In this document: in pieces, positions 1 through 7,956 of the stretch
Position numbering within the stretch: position 1 is the first letter of the stretch
How the letters are laid out: each line of letters opens with the position of its first letter
Assembly (NCBI GenBank): GCA_024690485.1
Contig: JAILPB010000021.1
Span: forward strand, 1 to 64,000
Direction of reading: 5' to 3'
DNA from: Butyrivibrio sp.
Lineage (GTDB): Bacteria > Bacillota > Clostridia > Lachnospirales > Lachnospiraceae
DNA: 64,000 nt
Notes under the pieces: generated by a model
The model's database searches: none
Told to the model about the DNA's origin: nothing
What the model saw: only the letters and a program-made list of their open reading frames with translations
Made by a program: the position numbers and the translations under genes

Positions 1-534
1 GTTAAGGAAGCTATTGAGAGCATAAAAGAGTCAGGAATTTCCAAGGTTGTCATGCTTACAGGCGACAGAAAAGAAGCTGCTGATGCAGTTGCAAAGGAAA
101 TTGGAATCGATAATGTGTACTCAGAGCTTTTGCCTGCTGACAAGGTTGAAAAGGTAGAGGAACTTCTAAATGGCACTTCTATGGGAAAGGTTGCATTTGC
201 CGGAGATGGTATAAATGATGCTCCTGTTCTGATGCGTGCAGATGTCGGAATCGCCATGGGAAGCCTTGGATCGGATGCGGCTATCGAGGCGGCTGATATC
301 GTCCTTATGGATGACAATATCAAGGGTATTGCCAGTGTAATGAAGATTGCCAAAAAGACTGTCCGCATTGTAAAGCAAAACATCTTTTTCGCCCTTGCAG
401 TAAAACTAATCATACTTGTTATGGGTGCTCTGGGACTTGCTTCCATGTGGCTTGCAGTTTTTGGAGATGTAGGCGTTGCTGTAATTGCTATTTTGAATTC
501 CATGAGAACCCTTAATGAGGGAAAGAAGGATTAA
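1..534 (+). CDS. P1B-type heavy-metal ATPase, C-terminal part (Zn/Cd class)
   Basis: The reading frame is open from base 1, so this is the 3' end of a gene that starts outside the window. It carries the P-domain motifs of P-type ATPases: TGDR near the beginning and GDGINDAP around bases 200-223, the Mg-binding hinge. Two membrane helices follow near the C terminus, and the last contains FGDVG, whose Asp matches the metal-site Asp in the final helix of ZntA/CadA-type pumps. Family knowledge therefore points to export of Zn(II), Cd(II) or Pb(II) at the cell membrane; the exact metal is inferred. The N-terminal metal-binding and CPC regions cannot be seen. The stop codon touches the next start codon, so co-translation is likely. 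Confidence 0.9.
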   Translation, partial: VKEAIESIKESGISKVVMLTGDRKEAADAVAKEIGIDNVYSELLPADKVEKVEELLNGTSMGKVAFAGDGINDAPVLMRADVGIAMGSLGSDAAIEAADIVLMDDNIKGIASVMKIAKKTVRIVKQNIFFALAVKLIILVMGALGLASMWLAVFGDVGVAVIAILNSMRTLNEGKKD

Positions 535-2571
535 ATGGCAAAATCCGAAATGGAACTTATTCAGCTGCTTCTTAAGCTGATAGGACACAAGACGGGCGAT
601 GATATCAGTAAATTAGAATTTTATCCTCAGAAGGTGAGCTTTCCCGAAAGTACTGAAGGAGAAAGCCGCCTTCCAAGATCTACACCTGAGCAAATGGGTG
701 TGGACAGTATGTTTTTATATGAACTTTTTTCAAACCTTTTTGAGCAGAACAATTGCCATATGCATAAGGTAATGGCTGTAAGAAAAGGGCATGTTATAGG
801 AGAGTGTGCCTTTTATCCCTTTGATATGGATACCTGGCACATTACTCATTCCATGTGCAAATCTGTAACAGGAATGGCCATCGGATTTTTGGTCTCTGAG
901 GGAAAACTTTCGGTAAATGACAAAATATCCGATATCTTTGGCTCATCCAAATCACCACTAAAAATATTGTTTTCAAATAATATGACTGTAGAGCATCTGC
1001 TTACTATGACTAGCTCTTCTCCTTTTAATGAAGCCGGAACCATAACCGGAAATGACTGGAAGAAGCTTTTTCTTGATGCCCAGCCAAAGGGAACTCCGGG
1101 AGCTGAATTTGAGTATAACTCAATGAATTCATATATGCTCTCTGCAATAGTGACTGAGATAACAGGGGAGAACATGCTTGATTACCTAAGGCCCAGGCTT
1201 TTTGACCCCCTTGGGATAAAGAGAGTTTATTGGGAAAACTGCCCTCAGAAGATCGCCAAGGGCGGATGGGGCATGTACCTTAGGATGGAAGATATGGCAA
1301 AGCTTGGACAGCTGTATCTTAACCTCGGTGAATATAACGGAAAGCAGATTCTTCCAAAGGAATGGGTTAAAGAGTCAACAAGAGCTCACATAGAAACAGG
1401 TCAGGATGCATCTCCGGGTTACGGATATCAGATGTGGACCAACTCCGCAAGAGAGGGGGCCTATACCTTTAACGGAATGCTTGGGCAGAACGTGTATGTA
1501 TTTCCTGATGTAGATATGATGATCATTACAAATGCCGCAAATGAAGACCTTTTCCAGGAAGGAAATATGTCCAAGATCATTCATTCTCACATGTCAAAGA
1601 TTGAGACTCATGATGAACCTATCCCTGAGGGAGAAGATGTAATTAAAAACCAGAAGCGCCTTTGGGCTTTCATAAAATATGCAGAAGGCGACTTAGACGC
1701 AATAAACACAGTACCATCAGGTGGCTGGGGACTTAGGAAAAACAGGATGAGCGTTGGAAAATCCAGAACACGAACTGTTACAAGCCCAATCAGGAAAGAG
1801 AAATCACTTTATGATGCCTATAACTGTAATGGTGCAATGAATCCGCAGCTTCGCCGTATTTTGATGAAAAATTTAAATGGCGTAAGTTACGATATGGACG
1901 ATCAGGGAGTTGGCATTATGCCTCTTCTAATGCAGATAATGCACAATAATTACACGGATGGAATAAGGAATATAGGCTTTAAATATGATGACAGATCAGG
2001 CGCCTTTTATCTTGTAATAAAGGAAGGCGAAAAACAACATGAGATAAAATGCGGATTCGATAAGAGCCGTGCAATCACTGACCTGGATGAGCATGGTGAG
2101 ATAAATAGAGTGGCCACCGTTTCCGAGTTTTCAACGGATGAATATGGACGAGCAGTTCTTAGGAATGAGTTCTACTTCCTTGAGGATTCAACCACCAGAG
2201 TAATGAATATTTACTTTGGAAAAAGAGAACCCTTAGAGCATGCTGGCGGTTTTAATGCAGGAGATTTTGCTCCGCCTGTTAATATCGGCGTAAGATTTGA
2301 TGAAGTTCCGGGATCCGGAATGCTATTTGGAGTCCTTGATATGTACGGAACAGGAGCTGAATTTAAGGGAATTAACGGCATAGTTTACAATAAGCTTAAC
2401 GATTTTGGAGCCATGGACGCTCTGTATCTTGCAATCAAAGATACTGTAAGACCTAAGCTTCACGGTAGTATTCATTTTGAAAATAATGATGCTCCCGGTG
2501 TGGGAAAATCCACCGATTTAGGGTATGATATTCATAATGATGAAAATGATGTAATAACGGAGGAATACTAA
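535..2571 (+). CDS. Serine hydrolase, beta-lactamase/PBP4* family, with unassigned C-terminal half
   Basis: The N-terminal half (about residues 45-350) is a serine beta-lactamase-like domain: the nucleophile motif SMCK is at residues 106-109 and the YNS motif, the expected YxN/YxS element, at 194-196. Such proteins cleave peptides, esters or beta-lactams; the substrate here is unknown. No signal peptide or membrane segment is visible, so a cytosolic enzyme is inferred. Residues about 380-678 carry no domain I recognise and roughly double the usual family length. The ATG follows the stop of the ATPase gene with no gap, with GAAGGA upstream, and the gene ends directly against punA. Confidence is high for the fold, low for the role. 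Confidence 0.85.
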   Translation: MAKSEMELIQLLLKLIGHKTGDDISKLEFYPQKVSFPESTEGESRLPRSTPEQMGVDSMFLYELFSNLFEQNNCHMHKVMAVRKGHVIGECAFYPFDMDTWHITHSMCKSVTGMAIGFLVSEGKLSVNDKISDIFGSSKSPLKILFSNNMTVEHLLTMTSSSPFNEAGTITGNDWKKLFLDAQPKGTPGAEFEYNSMNSYMLSAIVTEITGENMLDYLRPRLFDPLGIKRVYWENCPQKIAKGGWGMYLRMEDMAKLGQLYLNLGEYNGKQILPKEWVKESTRAHIETGQDASPGYGYQMWTNSAREGAYTFNGMLGQNVYVFPDVDMMIITNAANEDLFQEGNMSKIIHSHMSKIETHDEPIPEGEDVIKNQKRLWAFIKYAEGDLDAINTVPSGGWGLRKNRMSVGKSRTRTVTSPIRKEKSLYDAYNCNGAMNPQLRRILMKNLNGVSYDMDDQGVGIMPLLMQIMHNNYTDGIRNIGFKYDDRSGAFYLVIKEGEKQHEIKCGFDKSRAITDLDEHGEINRVATVSEFSTDEYGRAVLRNEFYFLEDSTTRVMNIYFGKREPLEHAGGFNAGDFAPPVNIGVRFDEVPGSGMLFGVLDMYGTGAEFKGINGIVYNKLNDFGAMDALYLAIKDTVRPKLHGSIHFENNDAPGVGKSTDLGYDIHNDENDVITEEY

Positions 2572-3399
2572 ATGTCAGAAAATCAGGTTTATGAAAAAGT
2601 AATGAACTGCGTAAATACAATAAGGTTAAAGACCGATTTTAAGCCAAGGGTAGCTATTACACTTGGTTCCGGTCTTGGAGACTATGCAGATCAGATAGAG
2701 ATAAAGTGCGAGGTACCTTACTCAGAGATCCCGGGATTTCCGGTTTCAACAGTTCCGGGACATGACGGAAGATTTATTTTCGGATATGTGGGAGATGTAC
2801 CGGTAGTGTGTATGAAAGGAAGAGTTCACTACTATGAAGGTTATGACATCAGTGATGTAGTACTTCCTGCAAGAGTTATGAAAATGCTTGGAGCAGAGAT
2901 TTTGTTCCTTACAAATGCTGCCGGTGGTATCAATTACAACTTTGCTGCAGGCGATCTTATGCTCATCAATGATCATATCTCAGTATTTGCACCTAATCCT
3001 CTTATCGGACCCAATATCACAGAGTTTGGTGAGAGATTTACAGATATGACTACTGTATACAACAAGGACCTTAGAAAGATCATCAAGGAAACAGCCCTTG
3101 AGAACAAGATTCCATTAAAGGAAGGCGTATACTGCCAGCTTACAGGACCATCCTTTGAGTCACCTGCTGAGATCAAGATGCTCAGAACACTGGGCGTTGA
3201 CGCAGTTGGTATGAGTACTGTAGTTGAAGCTATCGTAGCTAATCACATGGGAATGAAGATCTGTGGTATTTCATGCATCAGTAATCTTGCAGCAGGAATG
3301 CAGGCTGAACCCCTTTCACACGAGGATGTACAGAAGGCAGCCGATACTACAGGACCTATGTTTAAGAAGCTTGTTACAGAGTGTATTAAAAAGTTTTGA
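2572..3399 (+). CDS. punA: Purine nucleoside phosphorylase (PNP-I, trimeric type)
   Basis: The 275-residue protein matches the low-molecular-mass purine nucleoside phosphorylase family, which splits inosine or guanosine with phosphate to base plus ribose-1-phosphate. The phosphate loop GSGLGD has Ser33; the segment STVPGHDGRF supplies the phosphate-site His and Arg; TNAAGG and the SFESPAE and CISNLAAG regions hold the purine-binding Glu and Asn. Length is typical. The start is supported by a clear GGAGG six to ten bases upstream inside the end of the previous gene. The next gene is a deaminase of modified adenosines, so the pair fits purine nucleoside salvage. Confidence 0.95.
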   Translation: MSENQVYEKVMNCVNTIRLKTDFKPRVAITLGSGLGDYADQIEIKCEVPYSEIPGFPVSTVPGHDGRFIFGYVGDVPVVCMKGRVHYYEGYDISDVVLPARVMKMLGAEILFLTNAAGGINYNFAAGDLMLINDHISVFAPNPLIGPNITEFGERFTDMTTVYNKDLRKIIKETALENKIPLKEGVYCQLTGPSFESPAEIKMLRTLGVDAVGMSTVVEAIVANHMGMKICGISCISNLAAGMQAEPLSHEDVQKAADTTGPMFKKLVTECIKKF

Positions 3400-3438
3400 T
3401 AGAAAACCAGATAAAAGAATAATACTCGGGGGAATGCT

Positions 3439-4746
3439 ATGAGAATAAGGTTTTTTAATGCAAAAATCCTTTCCATGAAGGAAGGATGCGACATCTTTGA
3501 GGGGGAACTTTGGACAAGTAATGACAAGATAATCTATTGCGACAAGACAGATAAGATTGAGGATTATTATAGGGATAATCCTGAATCTATGCTGGTTTTT
3601 GATAGAGAGATCGACTGCCACGGTAATCTTCTTATGCCCGGATTTAAGAATGCCCATACTCATTCTGCCATGACACTTCTTCGCTCAAGAGCAGATGATA
3701 TGCCGCTTTCTGATTGGTTGAACAAGCAGATTTTCCCGGTTGAAGCAAAGCTATCTGCAGAGGATATTTATTATCTTACACAGCTTGCTATTTTAGAATA
3801 TCTTGACGGCGGTGTTACATCCATTTTCGATATGTATTTAACACCTATGTCTATTGCTGATGCATGCAGAGATGCCGGTATGAGATGCGTTCAGGTTGGC
3901 GCTGTAAATAATTTCAGTCAGTCTGTAGAACTTGTGGAAGAGTGCTACAACACTCTTAATCACAGAGATAAGTTTAATTCTTATATTCTTGGCTTCCATG
4001 CAGAATATACATGCTCTAAGGAGCTTTTGGAAAGCGTGGCAGGTCTTGCTAATAAGTACAAGGCTCCTGTATTTACCCATATTTCTGAGACGGCAGGAGA
4101 AGTTGCAGGCTGCAGAGAACGCTATGGAATGAGCCCTGTGGAATTCCTTGACAGCCTTGGAATGTTTAACTATGGCGGCGGAGGATATCACCTTGTTCAC
4201 ACTGATGAGAAGGACTGGGATATCCTTAAAAAGCGTGGCATGTATGTTGTTACAAACCCCGGCTCTAACACTAAGCTTGCAAGCGGTATAGCTCCCATAA
4301 ATGAGTACTTAAAGAGAGATATCCCTGTAGCTATAGGAACCGACGGACCTGCAAGCAACAACTGCCTCAATATGTTCAGGGAGATGTTCCTTGTGACAGG
4401 CCTTGCAAAGCTACGCGAAAATGATGCAGCAAGCGTTGATGCTACAGAAGTTCTTAAGATGGCTACAGTTAATGGCGCAAGGGCTATGGGACTTAATGAC
4501 TGCGACGTCCTTGAAGAAGGAAAACAGGCAGATCTTATTCTTATTGATTTAGGTCAGCCTAATATGCAGCCCATTAATAATATTCAGAAAAACCTTGTTT
4601 ATAGCGGAAGCAATTCTAACGTAAAGCTTACTATGATCGCAGGTGAGATCCGATATGAGGATGGAAAATACAATATCGGAATAAGCCCTGAGGAACTTTT
4701 TGCAAAGGCTAATGAAATAAAGGCTCGCATAGATAAGGAGTTATAA
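3439..4746 (+). CDS. mtaD: Amidohydrolase: S-adenosylhomocysteine / 5'-methylthioadenosine deaminase type
   Basis: This 435-residue protein belongs to the metal-dependent amidohydrolase superfamily. The metal-binding HxH is in NAHTHSAMTLLR (His73, His75), a further metal or substrate His is in HISE, and the catalytic Asp is in IGTDGPASNN. The HTHxxMxxxR pattern and the GTDGxxSNN motif are typical of the SAH/MTA deaminase (MtaD) branch, which converts adenosyl compounds to inosyl compounds. Substrate choice within this branch is uncertain, since guanine deaminase and chlorohydrolase relatives look similar. A GGGGGA ribosome binding site lies just upstream. Its position behind punA suggests clearing of methylation by-products into the purine pool. 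Confidence 0.85.
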   Translation: MRIRFFNAKILSMKEGCDIFEGELWTSNDKIIYCDKTDKIEDYYRDNPESMLVFDREIDCHGNLLMPGFKNAHTHSAMTLLRSRADDMPLSDWLNKQIFPVEAKLSAEDIYYLTQLAILEYLDGGVTSIFDMYLTPMSIADACRDAGMRCVQVGAVNNFSQSVELVEECYNTLNHRDKFNSYILGFHAEYTCSKELLESVAGLANKYKAPVFTHISETAGEVAGCRERYGMSPVEFLDSLGMFNYGGGGYHLVHTDEKDWDILKKRGMYVVTNPGSNTKLASGIAPINEYLKRDIPVAIGTDGPASNNCLNMFREMFLVTGLAKLRENDAASVDATEVLKMATVNGARAMGLNDCDVLEEGKQADLILIDLGQPNMQPINNIQKNLVYSGSNSNVKLTMIAGEIRYEDGKYNIGISPEELFAKANEIKARIDKEL

Positions 4747-4756
4747 TTTCTTTTAC

Positions 4757-6454
4757 ATGAATATCATAATTACGTTGTGCGTATTTGCAGTCATTATTTT
4801 TATTGTATTTCTTCTTGGACTTCGCAATGAAAAAAATGAGGAGCGCACATTTAAAAACACCATAATAAGCGAGTATTCAAAGGCTCCTGCCGATAGACTA
4901 AAGTCTAACAGGCGGGGGCTTTTAGGGTACTTTAATAAGCATAAAAAGGACTACTATGTAGACGACATCACCTGGAACGATCTGTCCATGGATGATATTT
5001 TCGACAGGATAAATTACTGCGAATCCTCATCCGGTGAGGAGTATCTGTATTATCTTATAAGAAATCCCAAAATAAGCTCAAAGTCTCTATCTGAACTTGA
5101 GGACTTTGAGCGAAAGGTAAAAGCCTTTGAAGAAAACGAAGACTTAAGGCTTACATACAAAAGGCTTTTTAATAAAATCGGCAAGAATCTTAAGTATTCT
5201 ATCTATGAGTATCTTGAATTTCTTGATAAATGCCAGGCAAAAAGCAATGCAGGGCATTTTGCTGCGCTAGTAATTATGGTAGCGGCAATCCTTTCAATGA
5301 TTTTTGTTAATTTCAATATCGGATTCCTTGTTTTTATACTTATCATCGCTTTTAACGTGGTCAGTTATTTCAAGGAAAAAGCCAAGATAGACCCATATCT
5401 TGCGACTTTTTCTTATGTATGCAGACTTGAGAAAAATGCGCTGGTAATAGCTGATGAGAGTAGTGAATTCTTTTCTTTAGAAAAAGAGAGCCTAAAGAAA
5501 TCATCAGGTAACTTAAATAAATTCGTTAAGGGTTCATGGATTCTTATGTCTCCCTCACGAATGAGCGGAAGCGGAAATCCCATTGATATTCTTATGGACT
5601 ACGTAAGAATGGTAACGCATGCTGACCTTATTAAATTTAACAGCATGATTGACGCATTAAAGGAAAATATAGGTAGCGTTGATGAGCTTATTACCGTTAT
5701 GGGATCTATTGATGCTGCTCTTTCCATTGCATATTTCAGGGCATCTCTTCAAAATGGTTACTGCAAGCCAGATCTTACAGATAATGATGATAAATTCTCT
5801 GTATCAGGAGCATATCATCCCCTTATTGAGGCGCCTGTTCCAAACAACATAGAGACCAAAAGAGGCGTGCTTATTACAGGTTCAAATGCATCAGGTAAGT
5901 CAACGTTCCTTAAGACGATTGCCATAAATGCTATATTTGCACAGTCTATATATACGAGCCTTAGCGAAAGCTACAGATCTCATATGTATCGCATCTACTC
6001 ATCCATGGCCCTTAGAGACGATTTAAATTACGGTGACAGTTACTATATGGTTGAGATAAAGTCTCTTAAGAGAATCCTTGATGCAGGGGATGAGAAGGAT
6101 AATGCTCCTGTTTTGTGCTTTATCGATGAGGTCCTTAGGGGAACTAACACAACAGAGAGAATAGCTGCTTCTGCCAAGGTTTTAGAGCACTTTGCAAGTT
6201 CTGATGTTTGCTGCTTTGCTGCAACTCATGACTTAGAGCTTTCTAAGGTTCTTGATAAAAACTATGACATATATCACTTTGAAGGCGTAATGGAAAATGA
6301 TGACGTTGTCTTTGATTATAAGATCAAGGAAGGTGGCGCCGGGGCAAGAAATGCCATAAAGCTTTTAAAGACTATAGGCTATGATGAGAGCATAGTCGAA
6401 GAAGCTGAAAAAATGGCAGTGAAATTTGACGAAACAGGAGAGTGGACTTTATGA
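4757..6454 (+). CDS. Membrane-anchored MutS-like ATPase
   Basis: The C-terminal part carries the MutS ATPase module: Walker A GSNASGKST at residues 375-383, and Walker B as LCFIDEVLRGTN followed by an ATHD switch. Unlike MutS or MutS2 it has a hydrophobic helix at residues 2-22 and a hairpin of two helices at about 168-205, and lacks the mismatch-binding domain, the Smr domain and the usual clamp. At 565 residues it matches a Firmicute group annotated only as MutS-family protein. DNA binding at the membrane is an inference. The ribosome binding site AAGGAG lies inside the end of mtaD at a longish distance. The stop overlaps the RNase HI start. Confidence 0.8.
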   Translation: MNIIITLCVFAVIIFIVFLLGLRNEKNEERTFKNTIISEYSKAPADRLKSNRRGLLGYFNKHKKDYYVDDITWNDLSMDDIFDRINYCESSSGEEYLYYLIRNPKISSKSLSELEDFERKVKAFEENEDLRLTYKRLFNKIGKNLKYSIYEYLEFLDKCQAKSNAGHFAALVIMVAAILSMIFVNFNIGFLVFILIIAFNVVSYFKEKAKIDPYLATFSYVCRLEKNALVIADESSEFFSLEKESLKKSSGNLNKFVKGSWILMSPSRMSGSGNPIDILMDYVRMVTHADLIKFNSMIDALKENIGSVDELITVMGSIDAALSIAYFRASLQNGYCKPDLTDNDDKFSVSGAYHPLIEAPVPNNIETKRGVLITGSNASGKSTFLKTIAINAIFAQSIYTSLSESYRSHMYRIYSSMALRDDLNYGDSYYMVEIKSLKRILDAGDEKDNAPVLCFIDEVLRGTNTTERIAASAKVLEHFASSDVCCFAATHDLELSKVLDKNYDIYHFEGVMENDDVVFDYKIKEGGAGARNAIKLLKTIGYDESIVEEAEKMAVKFDETGEWTL

Positions 6455-6939
6455 AGGTAATGCTGTTTTCAGATGGATCCGCAAGGGGTAACCCGGAGGG
6501 ACCGGGCGGCTTTGGCACAGTACTTCAGGTTATAGATTCAAAGGGAGAGCTTCATGAAAAGGAGCTTTCTGCCGGTTACGATAAAACCACCAATAACAGA
6601 ATGGAACTTATGGGCGTGATCAGAGGCCTTGAGGAGTTAAACAGACCCTGCCAGGTGGAGGTCGTGTCGGATTCTAAGTATGTCATAAGTGCTTTCAATG
6701 AAAAATGGATCGACAGCTGGATCAAGAAGGGCTGGAAAAAATCAGACGGAAAGCCCGTTAAGAATGTTGAACTCTGGAAGAGACTTCTTGAGGCTGCAGG
6801 GGTTCATGATATAACCTGGACCTGGGTTAAGGGCCATGACGGTCACCCGGAAAATGAAAGATGTGATATTCTTGCCACAACTGCAGCCGATGGACCTTCA
6901 GATGAGCTTTTGCATGATGACGGCGGAGACTTAAGATAA
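6451..6939 (+). CDS. rnhA: Ribonuclease HI
   Basis: RNase HI degrades the RNA strand of RNA-DNA hybrids, removing R-loops and primers. All active-site residues can be placed: Asp8 in FSDGS, Glu52 in NRMEL, Asp74 in SDSKY, His129 in KGHDGHPENERCD and Asp139 at its end. The protein is 162 residues, near the usual length. An upstream GTG at 6442 is in frame, but AGGAG at 6436-6440 would sit one base before it; the ATG at 6451 has ten-base spacing and overlaps the stop of the MutS-like gene as TTATGA, so it is preferred. Coupling to a MutS-like ATPase suggests a shared nucleic-acid role, which is inference. Confidence 0.95.
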   Translation: MKVMLFSDGSARGNPEGPGGFGTVLQVIDSKGELHEKELSAGYDKTTNNRMELMGVIRGLEELNRPCQVEVVSDSKYVISAFNEKWIDSWIKKGWKKSDGKPVKNVELWKRLLEAAGVHDITWTWVKGHDGHPENERCDILATTAADGPSDELLHDDGGDLR

Positions 6940-6990
6940 CTTTTTTGATTAAAATGAGCAATTATTGCAAATGATAGCAAGTATTTACGA

Positions 6991-7018
6991 TTGAAAAAAT
7001 ATCTGTATGTGGTATCGT
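6991..7018 (+). promoter_or_regulatory. Candidate sigma-A promoter of the aldolase gene
   Basis: TTGAAA at 6991-6996 and TATCGT at 7013-7018 are separated by 16 bases, with TGG directly before the -10 hexamer giving an extended -10 element. It lies 60 bases ahead of the aldolase start. Confidence 0.4.
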
Positions 7019-7077
7019 TTTTTATGGTTTAGAAAATAAAAGTATGCATGGGGAGTCCATAGCGGAACGGAGGTATT

Positions 7078-7731
7078 ATGAAATTCTTTCTTGATACAGC
7101 TAACGTAGATGATATCAGAAAAGCAAATGACATGGGTGTTATTTGTGGTGTTACAACAAACCCTTCACTTATTGCGAAGGAAGGCAGAGATTTCAAGCAG
7201 GTTGTTGCAGAGATCGCATCAATCGTTGATGGTCCTATAAGTGGTGAAGTTAAGGCTACTACAGTTGATGCTGAGGGTATGATCGCTGAAGGCCGTGAGA
7301 TCGCCAAGATCCATAAGAACATGGTTGTTAAGATTCCTATGACTGAGGAAGGTCTTAAGGCTTGCCACACACTTTCAAAGGAAGGCATCAAGATCAATAT
7401 GACTCTGATCTTCACAGCTAACCAGGCACTTCTTGCTGCAAGAGCAGGTGCTGCATTCGTTAGTCCTTTCCTTGGAAGACTTGATGATATCAGCACAAGA
7501 GGTACTGATCTTATTGCTGAGGTTGCTCAGATCTTTGATGTACATGGCATCGATACAGAGATCATCGCTGCATCAGTTCGTCATCCTATGCACGTAACTG
7601 ACTGCGCACTTGCAGGTGCTCACATCGCAACTGTTCCTTACGGCGTAATCTCACAGATGGTTAACCATCCTCTTACAACTGCCGGAATCGACAAGTTCCA
7701 GAAGGATTACAAGGCTGTATTTGGTGAGTAA
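7078..7731 (+). CDS. Transaldolase-like / fructose-6-phosphate aldolase (TalC/FSA family)
   Basis: The 217-residue protein is the short single-domain member of the transaldolase family. The N-terminal [13 protein letters not shown] and GVTTNPSL motifs are diagnostic, and the Schiff-base lysine is Lys85 in VVKIPMT, the same position as in E. coli FSA. Such proteins either exchange dihydroxyacetone units in the pentose phosphate pathway or cleave fructose-6-phosphate; sequence alone does not decide between them. A GGAGG sits just before the ATG. The gene stands alone between a candidate promoter and a strong terminator and uses the codon style of a highly expressed gene (many GTT, CTT and GCT codons). 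Confidence 0.9.
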   Translation: MKFFLDTANVDDIRKANDMGVICGVTTNPSLIAKEGRDFKQVVAEIASIVDGPISGEVKATTVDAEGMIAEGREIAKIHKNMVVKIPMTEEGLKACHTLSKEGIKINMTLIFTANQALLAARAGAAFVSPFLGRLDDISTRGTDLIAEVAQIFDVHGIDTEIIAASVRHPMHVTDCALAGAHIATVPYGVISQMVNHPLTTAGIDKFQKDYKAVFGE

Positions 7732-7762
7732 TTAGTAAGATTTATGACACAAGTCAATTTAG

Positions 7763-7800
7763 CCCCGGATTTACATAATCTGTAGATCCGGGGTTTATTA
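7763..7800 (+). terminator. Intrinsic terminator after the aldolase gene
   Basis: CCCCGGAT and ATCCGGGG form the core of a stem that can be extended by TTAC/GTAG-type pairs around a short loop, followed by a T-rich tail. It closes the aldolase transcript. Confidence 0.75.
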
Positions 7801-7956
7801 TTTATCTGATCAGGATAAAAAATTAATAGAATTTTACAAAGGATTAATAGTTTTACCTACGCTATTTTGATAACATTTATTTATAGTATTTTGGTATTTT
7901 GGGTAGTTTTTTTGCCTGTAAACCCTTAGTTTAAAGAGTCATTTAAGGTTTGATAC

